DNA of 16,228 nucleotides from Verrucomicrobiota bacterium (GTDB lineage Bacteria > Verrucomicrobiota > Verrucomicrobiia > Limisphaerales > SXQI01), in the NCBI GenBank assembly GCA_008933045.1, contig WBXJ01000039.1, positions 1 through 16,228 on the forward strand, given 5' to 3'. A program made the position numbers and the translations under genes. The notes under the pieces were generated by a model. That model searched no databases. It saw only the letters and a list, made by a program, of their open reading frames with translations, and was not told where the DNA came from. Below, one piece after another: positions 1-7,273 of this stretch (within the stretch, counting starts at the first letter, position 1; every line of letters starts with the position of its first letter).

Positions 1-139
1 CACTGCTGGTGATGATATAATCAGCGAACGCTGCGTCGCCGCCAGGTCGATTCTCAACGATCTCGATATAACTCCGCTCCCGATTGCGCTCTACCGCGAT
101 TGGCACTGTGAGGTTGAAGGACATGGCGGCAATGGAATT
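1..139 (-). CDS. C-terminal part of an outer-membrane beta-barrel protein (partial, inverted copy)
   Basis: Read leftward, this stretch encodes a typical late beta-barrel sequence: MSFNLTVPIAVERNRE from an ATG at 124, then SYIEIVENRP, then GGDAAFADYIITSS running off the window edge. The alternating hydrophobic strand, the NRE/R turn and the GDAAFADY block resemble the last two strands of porin-like transporters in environmental Gram-negative bacteria; this is recognition from memory, not a search. The ATG at 124 is probably internal, because the frame stays open further upstream. The final strand and stop are not on this strand, but the same C-terminal residues plus the terminal VSYRF and a stop occur on the opposite strand at 140-199. 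The fragment is therefore part of a rearranged or misassembled gene end. Confidence 0.45.
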
Positions 140-182
140 GGCGGCGACGCAGCGTTCGCTGATTATATCATCACCAGCAGTG
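1..182. repeat. Perfect 44-bp inverted repeat (arms 1-44 and 139-182)
   Basis: Bases 1-44 are the exact reverse complement of 139-182, with a 94-nt spacer. The left arm runs to the window edge, so its true length is unknown. The arms lie inside the coding sequence of an outer-membrane protein C-terminus, not at an intergenic hairpin. Nothing resembling a transposase or a target-site duplication is visible. A fold-back chimera at a contig end, or an invertible or duplicated segment, would both give this pattern. Confidence 0.9.
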
Positions 183-199
183 TTTCGTATCGCTTTTGA
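140..199 (+). pseudogene. C-terminal end of an outer-membrane beta-barrel protein (fragment with stop)
   Basis: The plus strand reads GGDAAFADYIITSSVSYRF followed by TGA at 197-199. A final strand ending in aromatic-x-Phe (SYRF) is the classic C-terminal signature of outer-membrane beta-barrels recognised by BamA. The frame is open from base 2, but upstream of 140 the plus-strand translation (LDITPLPIALYRDW and so on) looks less like a barrel than its reverse complement does. If the segment 45-138 is flipped, the barrel reads continuously: NLTVPIAVERNRE, ENRP, then GGDAAF through SYRF. Only the part from about 140 is supported as genuine coding sequence in this orientation. No start codon can be assigned. 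Confidence 0.45.
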
Positions 200-217
200 T
201 CGATCGGGGCTTTTGAT

Positions 218-253
218 CCAGCGGACGGAGGCGTTTTGCCTTTCGTCCGCTGG
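218..253. terminator. Strong intergenic hairpin between convergent gene ends
   Basis: CCAGCGGACG (218-227) pairs perfectly with CGTCCGCTGG (244-253), and an inner AGGC/GCCT pairing tightens the 16-nt loop. It sits between the stop at 199 of the beta-barrel fragment and the stop at 288-290 of the convergent aldo/keto reductase, where a shared terminator is expected. Neither side has a T-run after the stem, so a standard Rho-independent terminator is not fully supported; it could also be an RNA-stabilising 3' hairpin. Confidence 0.5.
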
Positions 254-287
254 GTTGATAATGTCTGGACCTTCCGTTGTCTCGGCT

Positions 288-1469
288 TCAGGTTTGACTC
301 AATCGTTTTTTAGGAGCGTCAAAAAGCATCTCGTGAGCTTCTTGCAGTATGGATGGGATTCTTGCGGCAAACTGGCTTTTTGCGATGACCTCTTTCAAGC
401 GACCTAAATCTGCGTGACCCATATGTTCTCCCGGAAACCAATGCTCGCCTTGCCCGAGTAAATTGTAGCGCATCTTTCCCCATTCGACCAAGTCTAACGA
501 CTTTGCAAATGTCCAAAGTCTGAGAATCTCCATGAGATTGATCTCGCCGGGAACCTCGACGTAATGAGGCAGTCCCTCGAACCAATGCGCACACCAATCA
601 GCACCCAGTGTTGCATTCATCTCTGCTCGCAGTGTCTGTTCGATGGACTGAATCATTTCGCCCGCACGATCGTAATGAGCCAAGGATGCCAAGTGAGCAT
701 CAAAATCTGAAGGTTGAGCGGCTCCCACACTCAGTGTGTGGATTTCTGGGCGTGCGAGGCAGTAGAGATTATTAAACGCCATCGGCGTCAACGGTTGGCA
801 GAGATCCACTAATTTCTGTGGCGGCGAGTAAAGTTTTCCGCCCTTGTCATTCGGGCTGATGATGAAGACCCCCATATCCCGTTGATGTGCGGCCTCGATC
901 GCACGCCAGTTGAGATCGTTCACAAAATACCAATGGATATTGATATAATCAAACTCACCAGATTCTACCGCTTCGAGAATGATATCCGTCGTTGCGTGGG
1001 TCGAAAAACCAATAAAACGGGCTCGCCCTTCTCGTTGTATTTTTCGGGCTTCATCAAGGCACCCGCCTTTTTTTAAAGTGTCGTGTAGGTGTTGTCGGTT
1101 ATTGATCCCGTGCATGGAGAGCAGTTCCACGTGATCGAGTTGTAGGTAACTCATCGACTTCTCAAAAATTGCACGAAACTCCTTCGCCTCCGGTTGCGGC
1201 ATCACCTTTGTTTGCACAATCAGTTTTTCCCGTGAGAACTGGCGGAGCACTGGTCCCAGTTGCATCTCGGAAGAACCGTAGCCCCGTGCCGTCTCAATAT
1301 GGTTGATGCCCACATCGACCGCACGATGCACAGTTGCCTCCAGATTCGCCTGATTTTCCGTAGGAACTTCAGACCACTCGACATCCTGCCATTTGTGTTG
1401 GTAGCGCATCCCTCCGCACGAAAAAACGGGCATTTGCAATTGAGTGCGGCCAAATCGACGGTATTTCAT
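288..1469 (-). CDS. Aldo/keto reductase, COG1453-like, with a degenerate C-terminal Fe-S region
   Basis: The protein is a 393-aa predicted cytoplasmic oxidoreductase that probably uses NAD(P)H to reduce a carbonyl; the substrate is unknown. The N-terminal ~280 residues form the aldo/keto reductase TIM barrel: YRRFGRTQLQMP at the start, HIETARGYGSSE (E59 where most families have the catalytic Asp, Y64), QTKVMPQ (K88) and SMHG (H120). The C-terminal ~110 residues resemble the extension of COG1453 proteins, where ferredoxin-like cysteines bind 4Fe-4S. Here the region reads PGEINLMEILRLW and GEHWFPG but has essentially one cysteine (DWCAHW), so no cluster is expected. The ATG at 1469 gives the canonical N-terminus; an upstream TTG at 1514 would add 15 unrelated residues. 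It lies 52 nt after lpxB on the same strand and may be the last gene of that operon. Confidence 0.85.
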   Translation of the reverse strand: MKYRRFGRTQLQMPVFSCGGMRYQHKWQDVEWSEVPTENQANLEATVHRAVDVGINHIETARGYGSSEMQLGPVLRQFSREKLIVQTKVMPQPEAKEFRAIFEKSMSYLQLDHVELLSMHGINNRQHLHDTLKKGGCLDEARKIQREGRARFIGFSTHATTDIILEAVESGEFDYINIHWYFVNDLNWRAIEAAHQRDMGVFIISPNDKGGKLYSPPQKLVDLCQPLTPMAFNNLYCLARPEIHTLSVGAAQPSDFDAHLASLAHYDRAGEMIQSIEQTLRAEMNATLGADWCAHWFEGLPHYVEVPGEINLMEILRLWTFAKSLDLVEWGKMRYNLLGQGEHWFPGEHMGHADLGRLKEVIAKSQFAARIPSILQEAHEMLFDAPKKRLSQT

Positions 1470-1521
1470 CGCCGGACATATGCCATTACTGTCGGGATTA
1501 CGCAAGGTTTCCAAGGTGTGT

Positions 1522-2685
1522 TCAGACCTTCAAAAGGTCGAGAATTGCTTTTGCGGCCCGACCTGAAGCTCCTGGGGTTCCGAGTGTGGCGATGGTTTCG
1601 GCCAATCGTTCCTGGGTTGTTTCGCGGACTTTGGGATCATCTAAAAAGCGAGTTACCGCCTTGCCTAAATTCTCCGTCGTGGCCTCGTTCTGAATGAATT
1701 CAGGAAATATTAACGCATCCGCGAGCAAGTTGGGCATGGCTAGGTATTTGACCTTGATAAATCGTCTTCCGAACCAATGCGTGCTCCAAGACGTTTTGTA
1801 AAGGACGACAGTAGGCACTCGGAACCAAGCGCACTCCATGGTGACCGTGCCGGATGCCGCGATGGCGACATCTGAGTTTTGTAATGCTTCTGCTAATCCC
1901 CCAATCTGGAGGCGAACCATCGGATCAGAGGTCACCAGTTGCTTCGCAAGATCTGCCAATCGTTCGTTTGGCAAAACTAGAGTCGCAGTCACTCGGCGTT
2001 TTTCCGAGAGCCATCGAATGGTGGAAAGTAAGACCGGAAGATGCTGAGTCAGCTCCCGTTTCCGCGAGCCTGGAAGGAGGATAATTCGGGTCGTATCTTC
2101 TGATTTTAGAACTGGATTAGTGGGGACTAGAAAACGATCCACTAACGGATGTCCGACAAACTCAACCTTAAACTGGGGGACCCGTTGAGCATACCAAGCT
2201 TTCTCGAAAGGAAAAATGGAGAGCATCAAGTCGATATCCCTCGCGATCTGATGGACTCGGGACTCGTGCCAAGCCCAGATCTGTGGCGAGACGTAATAGA
2301 TCAGGCGAGGATTCCAACCCTGGGTAGCTCGGGTTCGCAAACGATGACGCAAGGCTTTAGCAAATCGAAGATTGAATCCCGGATAGTCGATGAGAATAAT
2401 CGCCTCTGGTTGACGCTCTTCTGCCAAGGCCAACAATTGATCGAAGAACGCCTTGAACTTACCGTAGTTCTTTAACACCTCAAGAATTCCCACCACGGCA
2501 TGAGCAGAAAGATCGAAAGCTAAATCCACGCCAGCCTCCGACATCTTGGGACCTCCTGCGCCAAAAAGCTTGGGCTTATTCAGGTCGCTTGTTTCGATCT
2601 GATCCAGAAGCGCAGTCGCCAGTTCCGCGCCCAAGGTATCACCAGAGGGCTCGCCGACGATGAACATGAACCCGCCGGTCTTCAA
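1522..2685 (-). CDS. lpxB: Lipid-A-disaccharide synthase LpxB
   Basis: LpxB is a peripheral inner-membrane glycosyltransferase (GT19) that joins UDP-2,3-diacylglucosamine and lipid X to form the lipid A disaccharide with release of UDP. Family motifs run in order: FIVGEPSGDTLGAEL at the N-terminus, YYVSPQIWAWHESRV, FVGHPLVDRF, ILLPGSRKREL, AASGTVTMECAW, VVLYKTSW and the MPNLLAD...PEFIQ block near the C-terminus. The length of 387 aa is close to the E. coli protein (382). The start is uncertain. A TTG at 2685 overlaps the upstream stop as TTGA, which suggests translational coupling; an ATG at 2667 gives 381 aa but leaves only three residues before VGE. Its presence implies a lipopolysaccharide outer membrane. 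Other lpx genes are not in the window. Confidence 0.95.
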   Translation of the reverse strand: MKTGGFMFIVGEPSGDTLGAELATALLDQIETSDLNKPKLFGAGGPKMSEAGVDLAFDLSAHAVVGILEVLKNYGKFKAFFDQLLALAEERQPEAIILIDYPGFNLRFAKALRHRLRTRATQGWNPRLIYYVSPQIWAWHESRVHQIARDIDLMLSIFPFEKAWYAQRVPQFKVEFVGHPLVDRFLVPTNPVLKSEDTTRIILLPGSRKRELTQHLPVLLSTIRWLSEKRRVTATLVLPNERLADLAKQLVTSDPMVRLQIGGLAEALQNSDVAIAASGTVTMECAWFRVPTVVLYKTSWSTHWFGRRFIKVKYLAMPNLLADALIFPEFIQNEATTENLGKAVTRFLDDPKVRETTQERLAETIATLGTPGASGRAAKAILDLLKV

Positions 2686-3719
2686 GGGCAGGGGAGAGTG
2701 GCGTTGGCGGTTTGAATTTGTTTGGTGATTTCAAACGCTAAATCGAGGGCCTGTTTAGCTTCATCGCCGGAAACCACAGGCACATTCCGAGCCTCGGAAC
2801 AGGCGATAAAAGATTCTAGCTCCAACTTCAGGGGCTCATCTTTATTGATTGGAACTGGTTCACGAACGATCCGTTTACCGCCGAATTCCGAAACAATTGT
2901 GGAATCTTTTGCTGCAAGGAGCTTTTTGAACAATGAAGATTCCGCTTCTCCATCGCGCGCGATTCGATAAATAAACCCTTCCTGTGCTCGATAATCCAGC
3001 GAGACATAACTCGTGGTTGGACCGCCGGAAAACACGCGAATTTTGCGAAGACGTTCTGGCGAGATTCGACTCGCTGTGAGGTTAGCCACACAACCGTTGG
3101 CAAATCTCAATCGTGCATTGGCGATATCCTCCGTGGTGCTCAAAACGGGAATTCCCACAGCGTCAACGCTCAGCACTGGCGATTTGACGAAAGCGAGGAC
3201 GACATCTAAATCGTGGATCATCAAATCCAGCACGACCCCAATATCCGTGGATCGCGCGGGATACGGAGAGAGTCGGTGCGCTTCGATAAATCGTGGTTGG
3301 GTGGCGACGGATTGAAGATATGCAAACACTGGATTGAACCGTTCCACGTGGCCAACCTGTAACACACAATGATGGGCACGAGCTAGCTGGACCAACTCCG
3401 AAGCTTGCGCCGCTGAATCTGTCATCGGCTTTTCCACGAGCAGATGTTTACCCAATAGCAATAAATGCTTTGCCAAATCGAAATGCGTTACCGTTGGCGT
3501 CACAATACTAAAAGCCTCAGCAGCATCCGCAGCTTCCTGGACAGAAGCGAACGCGCGAACTCGGTATTTCTCCGCAATTTTTCGGGCTGTTTCAGGATGC
3601 GCATCATAAACCCCAACGAAGGCAACTCGACCTTGCGTGGCTAAGTCGGCATAAAGCCGCACGTGCTCCTTTCCGAGCGAACCCGTGCCGAGCACCGCAA
3701 CTTTGATCGGTGATTTCAT
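2682..3719 (-). CDS. Gfo/Idh/MocA family NAD(P)-dependent dehydrogenase, possibly sugar-nucleotide (GnnA-like)
   Basis: This 345-aa two-domain oxidoreductase has a Rossmann dinucleotide-binding start, VAVLGTGSLGKEHVR (GTGSLG at residues 11-16), the EKP motif (96-98), GHVERFNP (123-130) and LDLMIHDLD (HD at 169-170), which carries the probable catalytic histidine. The GH-ERFNP and HDLD pattern resembles proteins annotated as UDP-N-acetylglucosamine 3-dehydrogenase. GnnA of that type, with the aminotransferase GnnB, makes the diamino sugar for lipid A in some bacteria. The direct join to lpxB (stop overlaps or abuts the lpxB start) supports a lipid A or envelope role, but no GnnB-like gene is nearby, so the substrate is inference. 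ATGs at 3725 and 3719 are both possible; the second gives the usual MKSPIKVAVLG start. Confidence 0.85.
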   Translation of the reverse strand: MKSPIKVAVLGTGSLGKEHVRLYADLATQGRVAFVGVYDAHPETARKIAEKYRVRAFASVQEAADAAEAFSIVTPTVTHFDLAKHLLLLGKHLLVEKPMTDSAAQASELVQLARAHHCVLQVGHVERFNPVFAYLQSVATQPRFIEAHRLSPYPARSTDIGVVLDLMIHDLDVVLAFVKSPVLSVDAVGIPVLSTTEDIANARLRFANGCVANLTASRISPERLRKIRVFSGGPTTSYVSLDYRAQEGFIYRIARDGEAESSLFKKLLAAKDSTIVSEFGGKRIVREPVPINKDEPLKLELESFIACSEARNVPVVSGDEAKQALDLAFEITKQIQTANATLPCP

Positions 3720-3837
3720 TACCATGATTTCTATTGTAACCCTCAGCGGCTCCAAAAATGAAGTTCCAAAATCAAATCAGATCCTCTGAACACAAAAGGG
3801 TGAATACTCCGGTTTTGAGGCAGTTTTAAACAAACCG

Positions 3838-3866
3838 TTGACGGTCATGGGGGGTATCCCTAGATT
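3838..3866 (+). promoter_or_regulatory. Sigma70-like promoter for the gltA-sucCD operon
   Basis: TTGACG (3838-3843, five of six consensus bases) is separated by exactly 17 nt from TAGATT (3861-3866, four of six). Transcription would start near 3873, about 40 nt before the citrate synthase ATG. The site lies in the divergent region between the Gfo/Idh gene and citrate synthase, where a promoter is required. Prediction is from sequence only. Confidence 0.6.
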
Positions 3867-3914
3867 TTCACGTGGTTTACGCCAAGAAACGAACGATTTG
3901 ATGCAATTTTCGGA

Positions 3915-5072
3915 ATGAGCACGACGACAACGCCAGTAAAAACGACCAAGGGCCTGGAGGGAGTGGTTGCTGCAGAAACTCGCATCAGCGACGTTAAAGG
4001 GGATATCGGTGAGTTGATTTATTGCGGCTACAATATCAACGAACTTGCTGGCCGGGTTTCGTTCGAGGAGACGGTGTTTTTGCTGCATGAGAATAGGCTC
4101 CCAACGCAGTGCGAGCTTGATGCGCTCAAAGCAACCCTTGCATCGCACCGTGAACTGCCGTTGGACGTGATTGAGATTTTGCGGAAGTTGCCCAAAACCA
4201 CTCCGCCAATGCACGCGATTCGTACGGGCGTTTCTGCCCTCGGTTGCTTTGATCCTGATGCGGATGAATCGACGACCGATAACCTCAAAAAAGCGGCAGA
4301 GGCAAAGAAAAAGTCGATTCGGATCATCGCTCAAATCCCCATCATTACGGCTTACTTTCATCGGTTGCGGCAAGGTCTAGAGTTAATTGCTCCAAATCCT
4401 ACGCTCGGGGAAGCGGCTAATTTTCTTTACTTGCTGACTGGCAAGGTGCCTTCCGTCGAGATGGAACGGACCATGGATCTTTGTTATGTGTTGCACGCCG
4501 ACCATGGAATGAACGCCAGCACCTTTAGTGCTCGTGTTACCATCGCGACCTTGAGCGATATTTACTCAGCAGTGACCACGGCCATCGGCTCCCTGAAGGG
4601 GCCGCTGCACGGGGGTGCTAACGAGGGAGTTATCAAGATGCTCAAAGAGATCGGCTCGGTCGATCAAGTAGATGCTTGGGTTGCGGATGCTTTGGCGCAC
4701 AAAAAGAAGATCATGGGGATCGGTCATCGAGTTTATAAAACGCTCGATCCACGCGCCCCTCACCTCAAGGCGATGGCGAACGAGCTAAGTGCTGAGCTTG
4801 GCGAACCTAAGTGGATCCAAATGAGCGAACGGATTGCTCATATCATGCTGACGGAAAAAGGACTCAACGCGAATGTCGATTTCTATTCGGCGACAGTTTA
4901 TTACTCGCTGGGTATTCCGTTGGATTTGTTTACCCCAATTTTTGCGATTGCCCGGACGGCTGGTTGGACAGCTCACATTGTCGAACAGTTGTTTGATAAC
5001 CGGTTAATTCGGCCCCAGAGCATTTATACGGGCCCCGTAGACCTCACGGTCATCCCCATCGCACAGCGTTAG
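3915..5072 (+). CDS. gltA: Citrate synthase
   Basis: Citrate synthase condenses oxaloacetate and acetyl-CoA to citrate, the entry step of the TCA cycle, in the cytoplasm. All three catalytic residues are visible: H232 in GPLHGGANEG, H271 in GIGHRVYKTLDPRAP and D322 in NVDFYSATVYY. The N-terminal region has GYNINELAGRVSFEETVFLL, and the C-terminus has RTAGWTAHIVEQL and the RPQSIYTG block that binds substrate. The length of 385 aa matches the shorter citrate synthase class. 2-methylcitrate synthase cannot be excluded by eye, but the tight linkage to sucC and sucD (18 nt to sucC) and the absence of prpB/prpD point to the TCA enzyme. There is no clear Shine-Dalgarno before the ATG. A long open frame on the opposite strand is only a shadow of this gene. 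Confidence 0.93.
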   Translation: MSTTTTPVKTTKGLEGVVAAETRISDVKGDIGELIYCGYNINELAGRVSFEETVFLLHENRLPTQCELDALKATLASHRELPLDVIEILRKLPKTTPPMHAIRTGVSALGCFDPDADESTTDNLKKAAEAKKKSIRIIAQIPIITAYFHRLRQGLELIAPNPTLGEAANFLYLLTGKVPSVEMERTMDLCYVLHADHGMNASTFSARVTIATLSDIYSAVTTAIGSLKGPLHGGANEGVIKMLKEIGSVDQVDAWVADALAHKKKIMGIGHRVYKTLDPRAPHLKAMANELSAELGEPKWIQMSERIAHIMLTEKGLNANVDFYSATVYYSLGIPLDLFTPIFAIARTAGWTAHIVEQLFDNRLIRPQSIYTGPVDLTVIPIAQR

Positions 5073-5090
5073 TTTTTTAATTATTACACG

Positions 5091-6314
5091 ATGAATTTGC
5101 ACGAGTATCAGGCGAAACAATTACTGGGTGAACGCGGGGTCAATGTACCGACCGGAGCGGTCTGCGCGACCGCAGCGGAGGCCCGTTCCTTCGCTGAAAA
5201 AGCCTTCGCTGGCGGGGCCCGATTAACAGTTGTGAAATCTCAAATTCACGCTGGAGGCAGAGGAAAAGGCACGTTCAAGAATGGGTTTCAAGGAGGTGTC
5301 AAAGTTTGTAAAACTCCTCAGGAAACCGAGGAGAAAGCCGCGTCAATGTTGGGTCAAGTGTTGGTGACCAAACAGACTGGTAGTGACGGTCGCTTGGTGA
5401 GCAAGTTATTGGTTGAGGCCGCCCGGGATATTAAAAAAGAATTTTATGTGGCGGTGCTGCTCGATCGCGCGACCTCGCGCCCCGTCTTCATGGCGAGTAT
5501 CGAGGGCGGCGTCGATATCGAGGAGGTTGCTGAACATCATCCTGAGAAAATCCTTAAGGAAAGCATCGACCCTGCAGTCGGTTTAATGCCCTATCAATCT
5601 CGGAAGATGGCGGCCGCATTAGGTCTTCGGGGCGAGATGATGACGCAGGCATCCAAGCTTTTCGCTGGGTTGTATAAAACTTGGTGGGATTGCGACGCTG
5701 CCATGATTGAAATCAATCCACTGGCCATCATGATCGAACCGGACGGACGTGAGGTGCTTGTGGCGGTGGATGCCAAGATGAGTTTGGATGATAACGCTCT
5801 CTACCGACACCCAAAAATTCAAGCCATGCGAGATTTGGCTGAGGAAGCTGATTTGGAAATCGAGGCCAGCAAATTCAATCTTAGCTATATCAAACTCGAC
5901 GGTAGCATTGCCTGCTTAGTCAACGGCGCGGGCCTAGCGATGGCCACTATGGATATCATTCAGCATTATGGTGGCAATCCGGCTAATTTCCTTGATGTCG
6001 GGGGTGGAGCCAGTCGCGAGCAGGTTACTGCAGCGTTTAAAATCATTCTGAGTGATCCTAATGTCCGAGGCATTTTGGTGAATATTTTTGGTGGAATCAT
6101 GCAATGCGATATCATCGCGAAGGGAATTGTGGATGCGGTGCGTGAAACGGGCCTAAAACTGCCTCTCGTCGTTCGACTTGAGGGGAACAATGTTGAACTC
6201 GGCAAACAAATCCTCCGCGAATCTGGGTTAACCATTATCAGCGGCGACACGATGGCTGATGCCGCACAAAAGGTTGTGAATGCCGTTCGCAACGTGTCTC
6301 CTTCTGCAAACTAA
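5091..6314 (+). CDS. sucC: Succinyl-CoA synthetase (ADP-forming) beta subunit
   Basis: SucC is the nucleotide-binding ATP-grasp subunit of succinyl-CoA synthetase, which interconverts succinyl-CoA and succinate with formation of ATP or GTP. Diagnostic stretches are MNLHEYQAKQLLGERGVNVP at the start, QIHAGGRGKGTF in the ATP-grasp lid, MIEINPLA (metal and nucleotide binding), NFLDVGGGASREQV, VNIFGGIMQCDIIA and VVRLEGNNVELGK, which form the ligase-CoA domain. At 407 aa it is slightly longer than the E. coli subunit (388). It follows citrate synthase by 18 nt and precedes sucD by 12 nt, so the three are almost certainly one transcript. The AT-rich leader (TTTTTTAATTATTACACG) has no Shine-Dalgarno. 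Nucleotide specificity (ADP or GDP) cannot be read from the sequence by eye. Confidence 0.96.
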   Translation: MNLHEYQAKQLLGERGVNVPTGAVCATAAEARSFAEKAFAGGARLTVVKSQIHAGGRGKGTFKNGFQGGVKVCKTPQETEEKAASMLGQVLVTKQTGSDGRLVSKLLVEAARDIKKEFYVAVLLDRATSRPVFMASIEGGVDIEEVAEHHPEKILKESIDPAVGLMPYQSRKMAAALGLRGEMMTQASKLFAGLYKTWWDCDAAMIEINPLAIMIEPDGREVLVAVDAKMSLDDNALYRHPKIQAMRDLAEEADLEIEASKFNLSYIKLDGSIACLVNGAGLAMATMDIIQHYGGNPANFLDVGGGASREQVTAAFKIILSDPNVRGILVNIFGGIMQCDIIAKGIVDAVRETGLKLPLVVRLEGNNVELGKQILRESGLTIISGDTMADAAQKVVNAVRNVSPSAN

Positions 6315-6326
6315 ACAGATTTACTC

Positions 6327-7226
6327 ATGGCGATTCTAGTAACTCCACAAACCCGCGTCTTGGTTCAAGGTATCACGGGCAGTTTTGGTGCCCGACACAC
6401 CCAACTCAGTTTGGCTTACGGCACCTTGGTCGTAGCTGGCGTCACGCCCGGCAAGGGTGGTCAGGTATTTGAGGGAAAAGTTCCGATATTTGACACTGTT
6501 TCCGAGGCGATGCAACAAACGGGCGCGACTGCTTCCGCTGTTTTTGTTCCGCCACCTTTCGCCGCAGATGCGATCCTTGAAGGTGTGGACGCGGGGCTTG
6601 ATCTCGTGATTTGCATCACCGAAGGCATTCCTGTCAACGACATGGTCAAGGTGAGACGAGCCATGGAAGGTAAAAAAACTCGTTTGATCGGGCCCAATTG
6701 TCCGGGGATTGTGACCCCTGGTTTGGGGCTGGATTCACATGGCGGATGCCGGATCGGCATCTCCCCCGGTTACATTCATAAGCAGGGAAATATCGGAGTA
6801 GTTTCTCGCAGTGGAACGCTGACCTACGAAGCCGTCTGGCAATTGACTAGCCGCGGGGTCGGGCAATCGACCTGTGTGGGGATCGGTGGTGATCCAGTCA
6901 ACGGCACCTCGCACCTTGATGTGATTAAGCTTTTTAACGAGGATCCTGAGACCGAAGGGATTATTCTGATTGGCGAAATCGGAGGTTCAGCGGAGGAAGA
7001 GGCTGCTGCTTGGATCAAAGCCAACTGCCGTAAACCTGTGGCTGGTTTTATCGCAGGAGCCACAGCACCGCCGGGCCGTCGCATGGGGCATGCTGGAGCG
7101 ATTGTCAGTGGAGGAAGTGGAACCGCTTCCGCCAAAATTGCAGCCTTTAGGGATGCAGGAATTGGTATCGCCGCGACCCCTTCTGAAATGGCGGACACCT
7201 TACTCCAACTCATGAAGCGTGCCTAA
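6327..7226 (+). CDS. sucD: Succinyl-CoA synthetase alpha subunit
   Basis: SucD binds CoA and carries the histidine that is phosphorylated during the reaction. The N-terminal Rossmann CoA-binding domain shows RVLVQGITGSFGARHTQ, AGVTPGKGG and KTRLIGPNCPGIVTPG. The ligase domain has GNIGVVSRSGTLTYEAVWQL, GIGGDPVNGTSHLDV, ILIGEIGGSAEEEAA and the active-site RRMGHAGAIVSGGSGTA, with the phospho-histidine at H255. The length of 299 aa is close to the E. coli protein (289). It lies 12 nt after sucC and 47 nt before the YggT-like gene on the same strand. No Shine-Dalgarno is visible before the ATG. Confidence 0.96.
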   Translation: MAILVTPQTRVLVQGITGSFGARHTQLSLAYGTLVVAGVTPGKGGQVFEGKVPIFDTVSEAMQQTGATASAVFVPPPFAADAILEGVDAGLDLVICITEGIPVNDMVKVRRAMEGKKTRLIGPNCPGIVTPGLGLDSHGGCRIGISPGYIHKQGNIGVVSRSGTLTYEAVWQLTSRGVGQSTCVGIGGDPVNGTSHLDVIKLFNEDPETEGIILIGEIGGSAEEEAAAWIKANCRKPVAGFIAGATAPPGRRMGHAGAIVSGGSGTASAKIAAFRDAGIGIAATPSEMADTLLQLMKRA

Positions 7227-7273
7227 CGGGAGGAGCCGATTACAGGGACCTCCAGTCGCCCACAGAGACTCAA

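Noticed and set aside
84..407. Plus-strand 107-codon open frame from a TTG at 84
   Set aside because: It crosses the inverted repeat, the hairpin and the end of the aldo/keto reductase gene, and its translation has no family features.
3733..3762. TACAAT (minus strand, 3738-3733) as a -10 box for the Gfo/Idh-lpxB operon
   Set aside because: The -10 match is good (five of six) but the best -35 (TTCATT, 18-nt spacer) matches only three bases, and transcription would begin almost on the start codon. A promoter must lie in this gap, but this one is not well supported.
3777..4373. A 198-codon open frame on the minus strand opposite the start of citrate synthase
   Set aside because: It has no recognisable domain, overlaps a clear citrate synthase gene and its promoter, and has a composition expected of an antisense shadow.
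7229..7253. GGAGG...CCTCC dyad between sucD and the yggT-like gene, as a terminator
   Set aside because: Only 5 bp with a 15-nt loop and no T-run; too weak to separate transcription units.
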